52,945 nt of DNA, taken from the NCBI GenBank assembly GCA_034096865.1, contig JAWQFJ010020373.1:10001-62945 (forward strand), in the 5' to 3' direction. Of this stretch, positions 1 through 23,205 are shown piece after piece. The notes below the pieces were generated by a model. The model had not been told where the DNA came from. It saw nothing but the letters and a program-made list of their open reading frames with translations, and did no database searches. How positions within the stretch are numbered: position 1 is the first letter of the stretch; the number at the start of each line of letters is the position of its first letter. A program made the position numbers and the translations under genes. This DNA is from Theodoxus fluviatilis. Its lineage: Eukaryota; Mollusca; Gastropoda; Cycloneritida; Neritidae.

Positions 1-345
1 GTTATCAGATCTGTTTCACATACGTTTAGACCTCTGTTGCACCTGTGTTCAGACCTCTGTTGCGCCTGTTACAGGCCTCTGTTGCACCTGCATTCAGGCC
101 ACTGTGGCACCTGTGTTCAGGCCTTTGTTACACCTGTATTCAGGCCTCTGTTGCACCTGTGTTCAGGCCTCTGTTACACGTGCATTCAGGCCTCTGTTGC
201 ACACGTGGTCTGGTTTCTGTTGTAACAGCATTCAAAGTTTTGTTGCAACTGTGTTCTGGCCTCTGTTGCACCTGCGTTCAGGCCTCTGTTGCACCTGTAT
301 TCTGAATTTTGCGCACTTCTGTTCTGGCCTCTTTTGCATGTGTGT
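1..345. repeat. 23-bp minisatellite with E-boxes
   Basis: About fourteen diverged copies of a 23-bp unit of the form CCTCTGTTGCACCTGTATTCAGG. Most units contain CACCTG and two contain CACGTG, both E-box hexamers. It lies downstream of exon I of the STRA8-like gene, in an intron if that gene continues to the left. Several frames stay open because 23 bp is not a multiple of three and the unit has few stops; these are not genes. Confidence 0.9.
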
Positions 346-380
346 TTAGGGCTAGTATACTGCGTTTTATTGACACTCAC

Positions 381-10995
<10,615 letters not shown>

Positions 10996-11496
10996 CCTTC
11001 TCGCCTCCCTCCCGTCTGCAAGGCGACCTTGAAGTAGATGGTTCGTGGGAAGCATTTAAGTCGGGATTGGGCAGGTGCTATCCTTAACAGTGCTAGAAAT
11101 GCATCGAGAGCATCGGCAAATACCTCTCCTCGATATTGTCCGGCACGTCTGTTCTGCAGTTTGCCCATACAAATGATACAGTGACACTGCCTCATGAAAG
11201 CTGAGCCTCATCTATCGCATTGTGGAATGTCTTGCCCCTGTATCGACATGTTCTTATTCATAACAGCACATACACCAGCCATTTCTTCTGGCCCCTACTT
11301 GTCACCTCTACCGCTTCATCGAGTAATGGTTGTTGCATCCATTTCTACAGCCAAACCTGCGATTTTTATTCATGTCTGCAGGGGCAGACAAGGGGTGGGT
11401 GGGGGGGTTTCTGGGGTTTCCCCAACAGAAAAATAAAAAAATAAAAAAAATATAAAACTATTGCAGTGAAAATTCCCCTATAGGGTTGTTCTCTTG

Positions 11497-11628
11497 CCCC
11501 CCCCCCCCCCCCCCCCCCCCCCCTCGGCTGAGCTCGAAGCGGTCCTATAGGGTGGGCACTAGGGACCCCCCCCCCGCTTTCACGTTTCGGTTGAGCACTG
11601 AAACACCCCCCCCCCCCCCCCCCCCCCC
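11497..11628. repeat. Poly-C runs with repeated linkers
   Basis: C runs of about 27 and 22 bases, with a shorter run between. The linker TCACGTTTCGGTTGAGC follows the second and third runs. On the minus strand these are G runs 500-635 bases upstream of the STRA8-like start codon. Confidence 0.9.
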
Positions 11629-13862
11629 GCTATCACGTTTCGGTTGAGCCCTTCCACCACCCCAAAAGTGAACTGATCCGCGCCTGGTCTGCTGCTATAA
11701 GTTTTTTCCTCAGCCATCACATCCGCCTGCACTTTCAGTAAAAATCCTAACTCGAAATCCACGTATAGATGCAGACAACTCACATCACAGTATACCACGT
11801 GATATGAGTGATGGACGATCGAGCTACTTGCATTGCAAGTACCCGCACTTGGACTTAGAGCTATCCATTTATCATAACGCGATGAGGCTACTTTTGATGT
11901 AACAATCACCTCAACTTTAAGTGGTGCATCACTCATTAGTCTATTCATCATATCATTTGTCTGCCCGCCCAAGCAAAAATGTATCATAGGCCTATCATAT
12001 ATGATATGTGCCACACCAAAGTGGCAAAGCAATATCAAAGTTTTGCAGATCTTGACCGCTATACTTTTCTTATTTACTTCTTTCGAGTATGGAGCAACAT
12101 TTTAGTTCAGCGATCAGCACGCGCGCTTGTTCGCTGCATCAACAGGAAAGCATCCAACGTACATGCCATGAAAACAAACACGATTTTTCAAACCTATCTT
12201 CGCCGCAACGACAGACAACTTCACGCGACCTTTCGTCACTGCGAGTAGCCTAAATTTCGCCTGAACGATCACTCATGCGCTCGTATGCGTAAGATAAACT
12301 AAGCAGATTTTTTTTAAAGTTTTAGTACAGAGTAGAAGATTTGACTTTCAAAGATGGAGCGTTGAAAAGGCGCCAAAACTCCCGGAGGTAAAAGTATGAA
12401 CAATTCCATCTACAGTGTAACCACGGTAAATTCAAATTGATGTATTTGCAAGATGATAAACTCGTGTGCCTAAGTTCTTATATTGTGTGCAAGCTTTGCA
12501 CGCTGTATTCGAAGAATTGATTTGGACAATAACATTGAAGATGTCTGTAGGCTGTAGCTGAACATTGTAAAACTTCACAGTTCCGAGTTCGTATACATGT
12601 ACATCATACATGTCTCATCGAAGAACTTCAAGAAGGCTACGGGACAAATTTGTTGCGATTTTCTTTGCTTTCATATCAAGTTATGATACACTAGGTAACG
12701 GCCCACTAAACATTTATTCATTAGATACCGTCCCGTACACGTTAAAAATGTTCAAGGGACATATCCCTTGAAAGTTGAATTGATCAATTTGAAGGCCAAC
12801 CAAGCCGCCCGCCGGTTGTGTCCTACCCGTAGTGCATACACTGCATAGTACTGTCGCAGGCGAGAATGGTTATTAAAAAAGGGTGGAGGGGGTTTGGGGG
12901 CTGGCTTAAAGCAAAGCGATGGACGCTCATCAAAGCGCCCGCAGGCAAAACTTAGAGGTTATCCGGTACATCAAACGTCAATTATTTTAAGCGACATAAA
13001 TATTATAGGTTCTCGTGCCAGAAGAAAGTTATTTCCCAAACTCTAAAGCACTAAAGCCTTTCACTTCTGTCTGAAACATCATTCAGCTGGACAAACTATT
13101 TAAACTCAGTCGAAATATAAGATTAAAAATATTCCGATTTTGATTAACAGGCAAGTCATTAAATCTGAGTGTGTAACGCTGTTGTCCGTTGACATCACCT
13201 AGCGAGTAGCGTAATGCAGTCCGCGTGCACTCTTCACCTTAAGCTTAACTACACTCTTTACAGGAAATCGTGAGGACAAAACTGTGAAAATGTTAGGGCG
13301 AAAAATAACACATCAACTGCAAAGTGAAAACGTTCAATATCAGGAAGGAAAAGGTACTTACTTTCTCCCTTGGACTTGTCCCGCTCTATACCAAAAATGC
13401 GTACACACCACACAGATGACAATTTCAGACTACGCGTTTTTGCCATGTCACGTGACACTTGTTCTCTTCCTCATTCGTCAAAGCGTTAATTTGCATATCA
13501 CGTGGAATTTTGTTCCCACGCTAGCCCGCTCAAATTTCTTTCTTTCTCTTCCCCCTACGCCCGAACCGAAGTATGCACTAAATCCTTATAATCTCGTTCC
13601 ATGGTGTCTGAGAGGTCAACAATACATCGAGATTGTGTCGTAAGAATTTAACGTTCGCAGAGGGTGAGTCACTCTCTCAAATGATTTTTTTTTACCGTCC
13701 ACAATTTTAAGTTCCTTCACCTACCTGAACGTTTGTCAAAGTGAAGTCTGAGAAAACGATTAAACTTTTGACCGTCGACGTTGTTAAAAAGCATTGGTTT
13801 GATTTATTCAGTATTAGGCTATGATTCAAGAGCAGTAGTACAAACTGAAACTAGAGAGCATT
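11629..13862. other. Intergenic DNA, nothing recognised
   Basis: No ORF with recognisable similarity, no RNA gene and no clear repeat. Composition is AT-rich. It lies upstream of the STRA8-like gene and could hold its promoter or a 5' noncoding exon. Confidence 0.4.
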
Positions 13863-15346
13863 ATGAGAGCGCAAACTTCCACCAAGGAACCACAGCTACT
13901 CTTCCATGGCTTGTATAATTACTTCAGGCAGGATTTGCTGCTAGCCAGGCCTGACGCTACGAAGTTTAGTCCATTTCAGTGGTTGAAACTGAAAGCGATT
14001 TCAGAGTGCCGAACGCAAATAACGACGTCATTAAATTTGCCGTCTACAATGATTTACGATAAGAATTATCTTTTCGGTCATATTTCAAAACTCCAGTCGG
14101 CATACAGGCCAGGACACAGCACCGAAACTGCACTCCTGAAAGTGTTCAACGATATTCGATGCGCCATCGATGATGGCCGGGTTGCCCTCGTGACTCTTTT
14201 AGACCTCTCAGCAGCCTTCGATACCATCGATCACGGTGTTCTTCTATCCCGATTAAAGAACTTAGGAATATCATCAACAGCCTTCAAATGGTTTCAATCA
14301 TACTTATCTGGAAGAACACAGACGGTTGTTGTGGAAGGAGGGACTTCGAGTGAGGTGGTTATCACCTGTGGAGTTCCTCAGGGGTCAATTCTCGGACCGT
14401 TGCTATATTCCATCTACACAGTATCTCTGAGTGCCCTGATTGATAGTCATCATCTGTCATTCCATCTTTACGCAGATGATACTATGATATTTACAACCTC
14501 GAACCCTGACAAAGACTCTTTCGCTGCGGCAAAAGCTTCCATGGTGAAGACAAAACAGAATTCATCATCATCGGTTCTAAGGCACATGTTCAGTTGTTCC
14601 AAGAAACTAACATCTCCATTTCGGGAGTCGAGGTCCCCTCGTCGAGATGTGTGACATATCTTGGCGTAAAGATCGATGAGCTTTTTTCTATGGGGCCACA
14701 CGTAAGCAGAACGATCTCTTCCTCCTACTGGCAGCTCCGACGTATCTCAAGTATCAGACAATGCCTGACTGAAAAATCGGCCAAAACTCTTGTATTGACG
14801 TTGGTGATGTCAAATCTTGATTACTGCAATAGCCTTCTGCTAGGTGAAACCGAAGAACATCTCCGAAGACTTCAACAGGTGCAGAACACCGCAGCACGTA
14901 TAGTAAAACGTCCACCTAGTCGTTCTCACATAACACCCATCCTATGAGAGCTACACTGGCTGCCTGTCCACCAACGTATTGTGTTCAAAACACTGTGTCA
15001 TGTGTTCAAGTGCGTCAATGGTTTGGCCCCGCTGTATCTGGTTGAGCTCCTCAAGACTTATAAGCCTGTGAGGGATCTCAGATCTTCGGCGCAGTCATTA
15101 CTCCATGTGCCACGCTACAACACCAAGAGATCTGGAGAAAGAGCATTCTCGTATGCTGGACCGAAACTCTGGAACGATATCCCAGATGCTGGCAGACAGA
15201 CTGAGGAAATCTCCTTCAATACAGACTTTCAAGTCACAGCTAAAAACTCTTTTATTCAACGGGTGAACGTGTTGAGCGCCTTGAGCATGCCTTTGGGTGT
15301 GAGATTGGCGCTATATAAGAGGCAAAATACATACATACATACATAG
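13863..15346 (+). mobile_element. L2/CR1-type LINE, 3' part, broken reverse transcriptase
   Basis: From about 14085 the frame gives reverse-transcriptase blocks: SAYRPGHSTETALLKVFNDI, LLDLSAAFDTIDHGVLLSRL, GVPQGSILGPLL and the catalytic YADDTMIF. A frameshift near 14540 moves the reading to a second frame (VTYLGVKIDE, LDYCNSLLLG). An in-frame TGA at 14945-14947 interrupts what should be ELHWLPVHQRI, and the frame then continues to KLWNDIPDA. The 3' end has the L2-like GCGCTATATAAGAGGC and a (CATA)n tail at 15329-15346. Without its 5' part it is a dead copy. The blocks match vertebrate L2/Maui-type elements as I remember them. Confidence 0.88.
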
Positions 15347-15615
15347 GCCTACATACATTTCCAAAACGAGAAAATAGAAAACCTCCGAAACGTATTTTTT
15401 CTTGGGCGAGACCCTGACCTTCCAACAAATTTCAGCAGGATCCGTTTGGAACTTTTTGAGTTATGTTGATGAATAACTAATCAAATGACTAACGAAGGGT
15501 GAAATAACAAACATGGCCTCCTTGGCGGAGGTAATTAATGAACCGATTGTAAAACATAACCTCCTAGCAAGACCTCGCGTCTATGCAACCCGGCACTGAC
15601 TGTGGGGTCGGCTCT
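15347..15615. other. Spacer after the LINE
   Basis: AT-rich DNA with no gene. The word CAAGACCTCGC here recurs at about 18735, inside the inverted-repeat element further on. Confidence 0.3.
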
Positions 15616-16362
15616 CTATTGCGGAGGGCCGCTATTGCGGGATTTTTTAATAACAAAAGTTCTTAAGACAATTTTAATTCTTTTGTCCTAAAACGCCTAC
15701 AAAAACCATATAATTTTTGTTACCATTTTTTTGTAACTTTTTTGCGGGGGGCCGCTATTGCGGGATTTCTTTTAACAAAAGTTCTTAAGGCCATTTTGAT
15801 TCTTTTGTCCTAAAACGCCTAAAAAACCATAAAATTTGTTACTTTTTGGGGAAAAAACGTAGAAATCTTTTCGGTAAGACGGGTTTTACCAATAGCGCTT
15901 AGCCTAGGCCGCACCCGCCACCCCGCCTGACTGACTTAGCCTGTCCGGGGAGTTTCACCTAAACCCGGACGCGTTACTTTTTGTCACGTTTGTGTCAACA
16001 TCAGCGTCGGGCCCTGGAGTTAGGGCGTAGGGACCTCCCGTTGAGAGTCAAACGTGGGATGGAGTTAGAATATTAAGCTTCACCCGTTATTGATAAAAAC
16101 CGAAAAAAATTATAAGTTTTTTCTTAAAAAGTAACAAAAATTATATGGTTTTTTTAGGCGTTTTAGGACAAAAGAATCAAAATGGCCTAAGAACTTTTGT
16201 TTAAAAAAATCCCGCAATAGCGGCCCCCCGCAATAGAAAAAATCGAGAAAAAAGTAACAAAAATTATATGTCTTTTTTAGGCGTTTTTGGACAAAAGAAA
16301 CTAAATTGTCTTAAGAACTTTTGTTAAAAACAAAATCCCGCAATAGCGGCCCTCCGCAATAG
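15616..16362. mobile_element. Foldback element with doubled arms
   Basis: Each arm holds two diverged tandem copies of a ~110-bp block (GGCCGCTATTGCGGGATTTT, then AACAAAAGTTCTTAAG, then TCTTTTGTCCTAAAACGCC). The right arm (about 16100-16362) is the inverse of the left (15616-15850). The centre carries CGCCTGACTGACTTAGCC, also found in the next element. No ORF. Confidence 0.8.
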
Positions 16363-16367
16363 CGGCC

Positions 16368-17124
16368 TGTAGCGGTCAAAATAGTAACCCGTGAAAAACA
16401 GTACCCGGAAGTCATCGCAGAGTTATCTGCGAGGGACGTGCTGAGAATTCCACACTAAAAAGAGACGGCACCCGCCACTCCGCCTGACTGACTTGGCACG
16501 CCCGGGGAGTTATGCTAAGATCCGGCCGCGTAAATATATCTGCGTTTTGTGACAAACGTCTTTCTCGGCGGTACTGTACTCCATGCACCTTAACGGTCCG
16601 CGTGATTCGGGTGTAATCTTAAGCTAAACGACGTTTATTGGCGCTGCTGAAATGGTCGAAGTCGGAAACATTCGGAACGTCGTTTAGCTTAAGATTACAC
16701 CCGAATCACGCGCACCGTTAAGGTGCATGGAGTACAGTACCGCCGAGCAAGACGTTTGTCACAAAACGCAGATATATTTACGCGGCCGGATCTTAGCATA
16801 ACTCCCCGGGCGTGCCAAGTCAGTCAACGGTCGCGTTTTATAAAACCAGACTACAAACAGACTACAGGGAGGTGACTCCCATATTATTTCCGGCAGGGGA
16901 GACGGCTTTACACGGGGAAAAACTTTTTTGAACGCTACATCATGTGTTAAACTACACAAATGCACCAAAACCTCGTAAAGCAACTAATGCGTCGTTTGTC
17001 GGAATATATTCCATGCGAAGAACAGGTGCAGGAGCGGTAAATTGCATAAAGCACGTCCCTCGCAGATAACTCTGCGATGACTTCCGGGTACTGTTTTTCA
17101 CGGGTTACTATTTTGACCGCTACA
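16368..17124. mobile_element. Foldback element with long imperfect palindrome
   Basis: Begins TGTAGCGGTCAAAATAG and ends with the inverse, CTATTTTGACCGCTACA. The arms pair over most of 16368-16637 against 16677-17124, apart from an unpaired ~210-base segment (about 16830-17040) in the right arm. The loop is about 40 bases (centre near 16657). No coding frame, so it is non-autonomous. Confidence 0.85.
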
Positions 17125-18403
17125 CGTCCCCTCCTCCTGACTGTTACATAGGTCTCTGATCTCACTATTTAATTTTTTTGTGAAGTATTCATGCGACCCT
17201 GGACGATATCGGGAGCGTCGTGTATTGCAGGTCGGATAACTTTTCTTACTGTTTCATATCATCATTAAGGGAGCTGTGATATAGCAAAATATTCATTTGT
17301 GGACGGATGCCTAGGTTAATGAATGAATTATCACCTCTGCCTAGGCATAGACAGGCGTCGACAAGTGTCAACGTTTGATTGCCTTTACATCTACTTTCAT
17401 CATTGTCGGTTGCTGTCCACACCTTTTTATTTTCAGTCATGTTGACATTGGCGTATTACTCGCAAGATCTTGGCTTTCCTTGCGGGAGAAGTCTGTGGAG
17501 TGCGTTGCTCACACTAGGAACCGTGTGTTACGGAAAATCCTTCTGACCACTTGTCTCTGTGCATCAACCGTCGCGTGCACGTGGTCTCACGATTCGTCCT
17601 CGCTTGCGCCAGGAAGGTAGGAAGATGGACTCAGGCTGGTGTATCTTACTGGATGTTTATTCCATGACTTGGCATAGGATACAGCAATGGCGGATGCGCT
17701 TCAACACGCGCCAACAGCCCCACGAGCTCTCCTTGCTCCTCACATGCTATCGCTCGGCGCTCTCACTTCCGCTTAATCACATGTACATGGTATATATAGT
17801 GACACGTGGGTTAGTGGGTAATCTTCCCGGCGACCTCTTCCGTTTCCGCCCCAAGAACCAATCAGGAGGACAGTTACTGAAATCGGAAGTTACACTTTTA
17901 AAGCCCCCACCCCCTTCCCTACAAACAAAGACCAGAGGTCGAGTATACCCCCCTCCCTTACAAACAAAGGAGATGCTGAGTCATCCTGGCTCACGTGCCC
18001 CACCTGTCTTTGTTCAGGGCAGAACAAAGAGAGGTGAATGCGTTCGTCGCTACAGCACAATACGTTAAACAATATGCATTCGTCGCTACGTGAACAATCT
18101 ATCCAAAACACGAGCAATTCTACACAACCCTACACAATTCTTTAACCATTCTGTAAACCAGAGTCAGTAGATAGACTCTGGCACAGTTCGCAATGAATGC
18201 GTAATAGGCTTGACCCTTCGCATTACAGCCTTGCGCCAAAAATAGTTCGTTCGGATACTATTTTTCTCTCCACTTTTTACAGAAATCATTCAGATGTCAA
18301 AACTTGTTTCCATTTCAACACAAACATTTTATTGTATCGAATAAACGCTTGTTTGTTGTCTCAACAAGAGTAAGTTAAGAGTTTTGTGCGAAATAGTCTT
18401 AGA
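17125..18403. other. Intergenic DNA, no recognised gene
   Basis: CpG-containing DNA with a few short direct repeats (ATTCGTCGCTAC near 18043 and 18077; CCCTTACAAACAAAG-like words near 17917 and 17956). No protein or RNA gene recognised. A retrotransposon LTR is possible but not shown. Confidence 0.35.
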
Positions 18404-20236
18404 ACTACTTTAACGGCGTATGTCAGGGAGCACATCGGCTATCCCACAAGCCTCTCGTGTGACCTCCGTATGAATAAATTGGCCAAAAACCTTCCATCAC
18501 GTGATGTGAACTGTGCTAGAGATACTTTTGCCGGTAGGCGAAATCTCTAGTTTACTAGAATGTTCTTTAACTACACATTCTTCCACATTTGCAAGCACGT
18601 CTACTTCACATTCTTCTGCAACACGTGCAAGACATCTTGCGAGGAATAGGCCTGTGTCATCACTTGGAAATATGCTAAATCAGATGTAATGGCAGTCAAA
18701 TGCGTGGCATATGGTGACACCGGTCCATCCCTCGCAAGACCTCGCATCTATTTGTTGTGAGGGCTCTAGAACGTGCGAGTATGTCGTAGCGCAATTGGGC
18801 TGTTTACATCAGCCTCTCCGCTAATGCAGTTTCCTGGTCACCTGCTGTGCATTCAAGGCGACCTACCGGTAGCCGACCGGTAGCCGAGCAACCAATGTGC
18901 ACTCTTGAACGACTCGTTTTTGACTGAACGGTAGCCAAGATGGCTTCCGCGATGCCTTCTCATCGTCACGGATTGCGCTTCTCAACCAAATGAGTAAACC
19001 AGCAGCTGCAGACTGCTCGTTCCTTGTGGAACTGTTGAAATACGTTAAGCTGTAGCCGAGCATGAATGCTCGGCATCGCTCGAATAGAAATTTATGTCAA
19101 AACGACAGTGCTAACTTGGTGTAAGCAAGAATAGTTCGATGCTCACTTCAAGGGAGGTTATACAACAAAGTAAGGGCTAATGTAAGAAATAAGAGTTGCT
19201 TCCCTTGAAATTGTTTTGCCATCTGTCGTGGAAATGTTTGCTCACATCTTGCCCGGTAATTATTTCAGAGCAGTTATTCTTTTAAAAAAGAAAAGTACAA
19301 TATCAGCCTAACTTCTTGTAAAGTCTCGCATAGGCTGGGTAATAATCACAGGTCGAAATGCGTGCCACAGCGCATATTTGTGATGACGACTTTCTTCCTT
19401 TCCCCGAAGGCAGCCATTTTGGCTATACAGGCGCAACAGCGTTCCGGCACGGTACGTACCGGTCGATACCGGTAGCCGTACCAAGTCATTCAAGAGACGA
19501 ACGGTATCAACTGGTACGTACCGGTAGGCCTGTGAACAGGTCCCTGGTTGACTCGGGCTAAATTTGTCTCGGCTGCGTCACATGACGTCATTCGTGAAGC
19601 TTCGTGGTCACCGAGTATATTCAACTTTGTACTGGAAGTTTCTGGAATCTGAGTAAGGGTATAAAAAGCGCGACATTGCGACAGAAGGGAACACACGTGA
19701 GCACATGACAGAGTAAAGGTGAGAGCTTAACCAGAGGATAAGCGAGTGTGATTGACTCCTCTGCGGCATTGCGCGCAGAGTGAAGTTGTTACTACGATAC
19801 TATTTACTGATTGTCACCACTGTGTATCGACCAGTGTGTGATAAAAGTTTTATAGAAAACGACCACCAGCGCTTGCGAACTTCGACTTCCCGGCGCAAGC
19901 TAGGAGAACCCCTGTAGAACAAGACATTGCGAAGAGATCGAGTGCAACATATGCAACACGGCCCGAGCCTCGACAACGCAGCCTTCCCTGCGCACTGTGT
20001 AGCGATAGGCACTGCAGTCTGAAGCTAAGATGTCTTAGTTGGATGCCATTCCAGTCTTTTCGTGGTCTTTCATGCCATTCTAGTTCACTACAGACTTCGC
20101 CTACTGGCGAAAGTATCTCTAGCCCAGTTGACATCACGTGATGGAAAGTTTTCGTCCAATTTATGCAAATGGAGGTCACACGAGAGGCTTGTGCGATAGC
20201 CGATCTGCTCCCTGACATACACCGTTAAAGTAGTTA
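18404..20236. mobile_element. 1.8-kb element with ~155-bp inverted repeats
   Basis: The left repeat (18404-18562) starts ACTACTTTAACGGCGTATGT, and the right repeat (20075-20236) is its inverse at roughly 85% identity by eye. Shared landmarks are CAAGCCTCTCGTGTGACCTC, CATCACGTGATG and GCTAGAGATACTTT. Inside are GGTACGTACCGGT palindromes (19450-19525) and a GTATAAAAAG box (19659). No transposase frame. A 40-base piece of the inner edge recurs at 23165-23204. Confidence 0.7.
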
Positions 20237-20240
20237 TAAG

Positions 20241-20257
20241 AGGGGGAGAGAGAGAGG

Positions 20258-20338
<81 letters not shown>
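20241..20338. repeat. (GA)n microsatellite
   Basis: Directly abuts the right inverted repeat of the preceding element, followed by (GGCA)n-like and (GACA)n-like words. Confidence 0.97.
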
Positions 20339-20339
<1 letters not shown>

Positions 20340-20732
20340 CAAGCAGGCAGGCAGACAGACAAACACATATACAAAAACCTCATGTAATTAAATTGGATTG
20401 AACACGGTTCGAATGAGTTATCTCCCCTTTGACTACATCCGTGGCGTGCTGATCTACTGACTATGGCAAATGGGTGATATAGATTTTAAACTGATAACTT
20501 ACTGCCTACAGTTTGTTGACGAGGAGGAGGTGGAGGAAGGGGAAAAGGACTAGGAGCGAGCTGTGGCATGAGTTGTGCAGTCAGTGGTGATGGGCGATGA
20601 TGCGTACGGTTGATGCCAGATCGAGGATCGAGTTGCCGGCATTGCATCCTGACAGGTTTCGTCAGGGCTCCTGAAAGCAATTTCATATTTCAGTCATAGA
20701 CGCCACCGACTGGTGAAGCACGGTGGTAAGAG

Positions 20733-20956
<224 letters not shown>

Positions 20957-21031
<75 letters not shown>
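20957..21031. repeat. (GA)n microsatellite
   Basis: About 37 GA units starting directly at the inner edge of the retroelement tail. Confidence 0.97.
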
Positions 21032-21033
<2 letters not shown>

Positions 21034-21737
21034 GGACAGAGAGGGAGAAAATTTTCAATTGGAAATGCAGAATATAAGAATCCAAGGGCCCAAACATTTT
21101 GACATCAGATGAGTCAAACCGCGCACATTATACACTAGGAAATACCAAGCAAACAAGAAAATGTATATAGGGGAAAAGCCAATTAATTACTTGTCAAAAT
21201 GATACGGAAAGGGAGCTAGACGTATACGTACCAATATGCCCAACAGCACAATCCAATGTGATTTCCCGCCTAAGACTGGAAGTCCAGTTGCTGCAGCAAG
21301 AGAGGCCTAGCTGGCACGCCGCATCCTAGTAACCCGATATGCTGGAATCTGCTCGCCATCCGGAAAGTCGGCCACAGAAGTCCGCGGTAGCCATGGTTAC
21401 ACCAGCAGATCTAATATCACCATGAACACTTAAGGCTACATTGCAGACTTCCAACGCATTAGATCTCGCTGCCAGGGAACCCCAAGGACTCCCAAGGCTG
21501 GACCAGGGCAGGCCCAGGAGTTGCTTGCTGTCTGGGTAGCTAGCTGTGCACGTCAGCCAGCTTCAGCGTCGGGACACTCCCCTCGATCAGTGTGTACAAA
21601 TAATAAAAATAAAACATTTTCATTATCAATATTCTCGATGATTTGTATTTGTATTCAAACTATCTTCATGCTTTGATTTAAATTGTAACCAGCATAAACC
21701 GATCTTTATTCCTAAACAAGAAGGGCAAAGCCCATAC

Positions 21738-22548
21738 GACTCACACGCTTGATCTTGACCTTTATATGGCCTTGACCTTCAGGTGACATTCAAGGTCAAG
21801 GTCAAACAACTAAACCTACCAATGACATCATACACTAAGAAATGCTTTACACTTTTTTCCTACCAAAATACATGTGACCTTGACTCAAGGTCAAGGTCAT
21901 CCAAGGTCATGCAACACAAAGCTGTTAATTCAAGACATAGGAAGCACAATGGTGCTTATTGGCACTTTCTACCATGAGATATGGTCACTTTTAGTGGTTC
22001 ACTACCCCATTTTGGTCACATTTCATAAGGATCAAAGTGACCTTAACCTTGATGATATGTGACCAAATGTGTCTCATGATGAAAGTATAACATGTGCCCC
22101 ACATAATTATTAAGTTTGAAACAGTTATCTTCCATAGTTCAGGGTCAAGGTCACTTCAAAATATGTATACAATCCAACTTTGAAGAGCTCCTGTGACCTT
22201 GACCTTGAAGCAAGGTCAACCAAACTGGTATCAAAAGATAGGGCTTACTTTGCCCTATATACCATATATAGGTCAGGTATCCAATCTCAAAAACTTCAGA
22301 GAAAATTGAGAAAATGTGAAAAATGACTGTTTTTTAGACAACATTTATGGCCCCTGCGACCTTGACCTTGAAGCAAGGCCAAGTCACTATGTACGTTTTT
22401 TGAGGCCTTGTCATCATACACCATCATGCCACATTTGGTATTGATAGACTTAATAGTCTCCGAGAAAAATCCAACGTTAAAGTTTTTGGACGCCCGGACG
22501 CCCGAAACGGGCGAGTACATAGACTCACTTTTGCTTCGCATGCGAGTC
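21738..22548. mobile_element. TCAAGGTCA-rich MITE, copy 1
   Basis: Starts GACTCACACGC and ends GCATGCGAGTC, an 11-bp inverted repeat with one mismatch. Copies 1 and 2 share a further AAGAAGGGCAAAGCCCATAC upstream. I count nine TCAAGGTCA or TGACCTTGA motifs. No ORF. Flanks differ from the other copies. Confidence 0.85.
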
Positions 22549-22639
22549 AAAAAGTATGGACATAGGCCTATGCACTGCAGTTCTTATCCTACCAAGATGG
22601 CGGCTATTATGATATTTTTCGCTTGACCCCTCCAACAGT

Positions 22640-23007
22640 GACGACAAAGTATCACCGGCCGAAGCTTGGGTTGGGAAGACGTTCATCGTCCGCCTGGGCC
22701 ACGTGTGTCCCACCCACCCACCCCGACTGAACCTTATTATTAATGCCTCAACATCCCTGTACCTGAGCTCGTCACTGCACTTTTCTAAGGAAGACTCTCT
22801 TGCCATGATCATTGTGTCCATGATCTTGCGGAGACATCGAAGGTGAGGTGTGTAGAGTGTTTTGAGGTACTTCCTGTAGACATTCCATTTCTCGCAACCA
22901 TATGGAGGGATGTCGGGTCCACTGCTGTGTAGACCAATTTTCATTTCTTGCTTGATGCCATTTTCTCTCCGAGTCCGAGTCCAGAGCCTTCCAAATATGT
23001 ACTGCAT
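22640..23007 (-). pseudogene. LINE fragment, C-terminal part of the reverse transcriptase protein
   Basis: The minus-strand frame gives YGCEKWNVYRKYLKTLYTPH, LRCLRKIMDT and later ALIIRFSRGGWVGHTWPRR. These match the CETWTVYRKHLKLLE...HLRCLRKI and RQLRWVGHVVRM pattern common in the C-terminal part of LINE proteins. No catalytic motif is left. The flanks are unrelated, so it is a short relic. Confidence 0.65.
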
Positions 23008-23018
23008 TTACCCAAAGA

Positions 23019-23077
23019 CTAGATAGATAGATAGATAGATAGATAGATGGATGGATGGATGGATGGATGGATGGATA
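23019..23077. repeat. (GATA)n(GATG)n microsatellite
   Basis: Six GATA then about eight GATG tetranucleotides. Confidence 0.95.
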
Positions 23078-23205
23078 ATGTCTTTAATTTACCCTAGCAA
23101 GTCAGACTGACACAACGTGATCCAGGATGCTAAAAGAGTTTAAGCAGCCTCCCAGGTAGACAAATACTTTTGCTGATAGGCGAAATCTCTAGTTTACTAG
23201 AATGT

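Noticed and set aside
17440..20040. LTR retrotransposon
   Set aside because: A TATA-like box and short direct repeats exist, but I found no paired LTRs, primer site or gag/pol frame.
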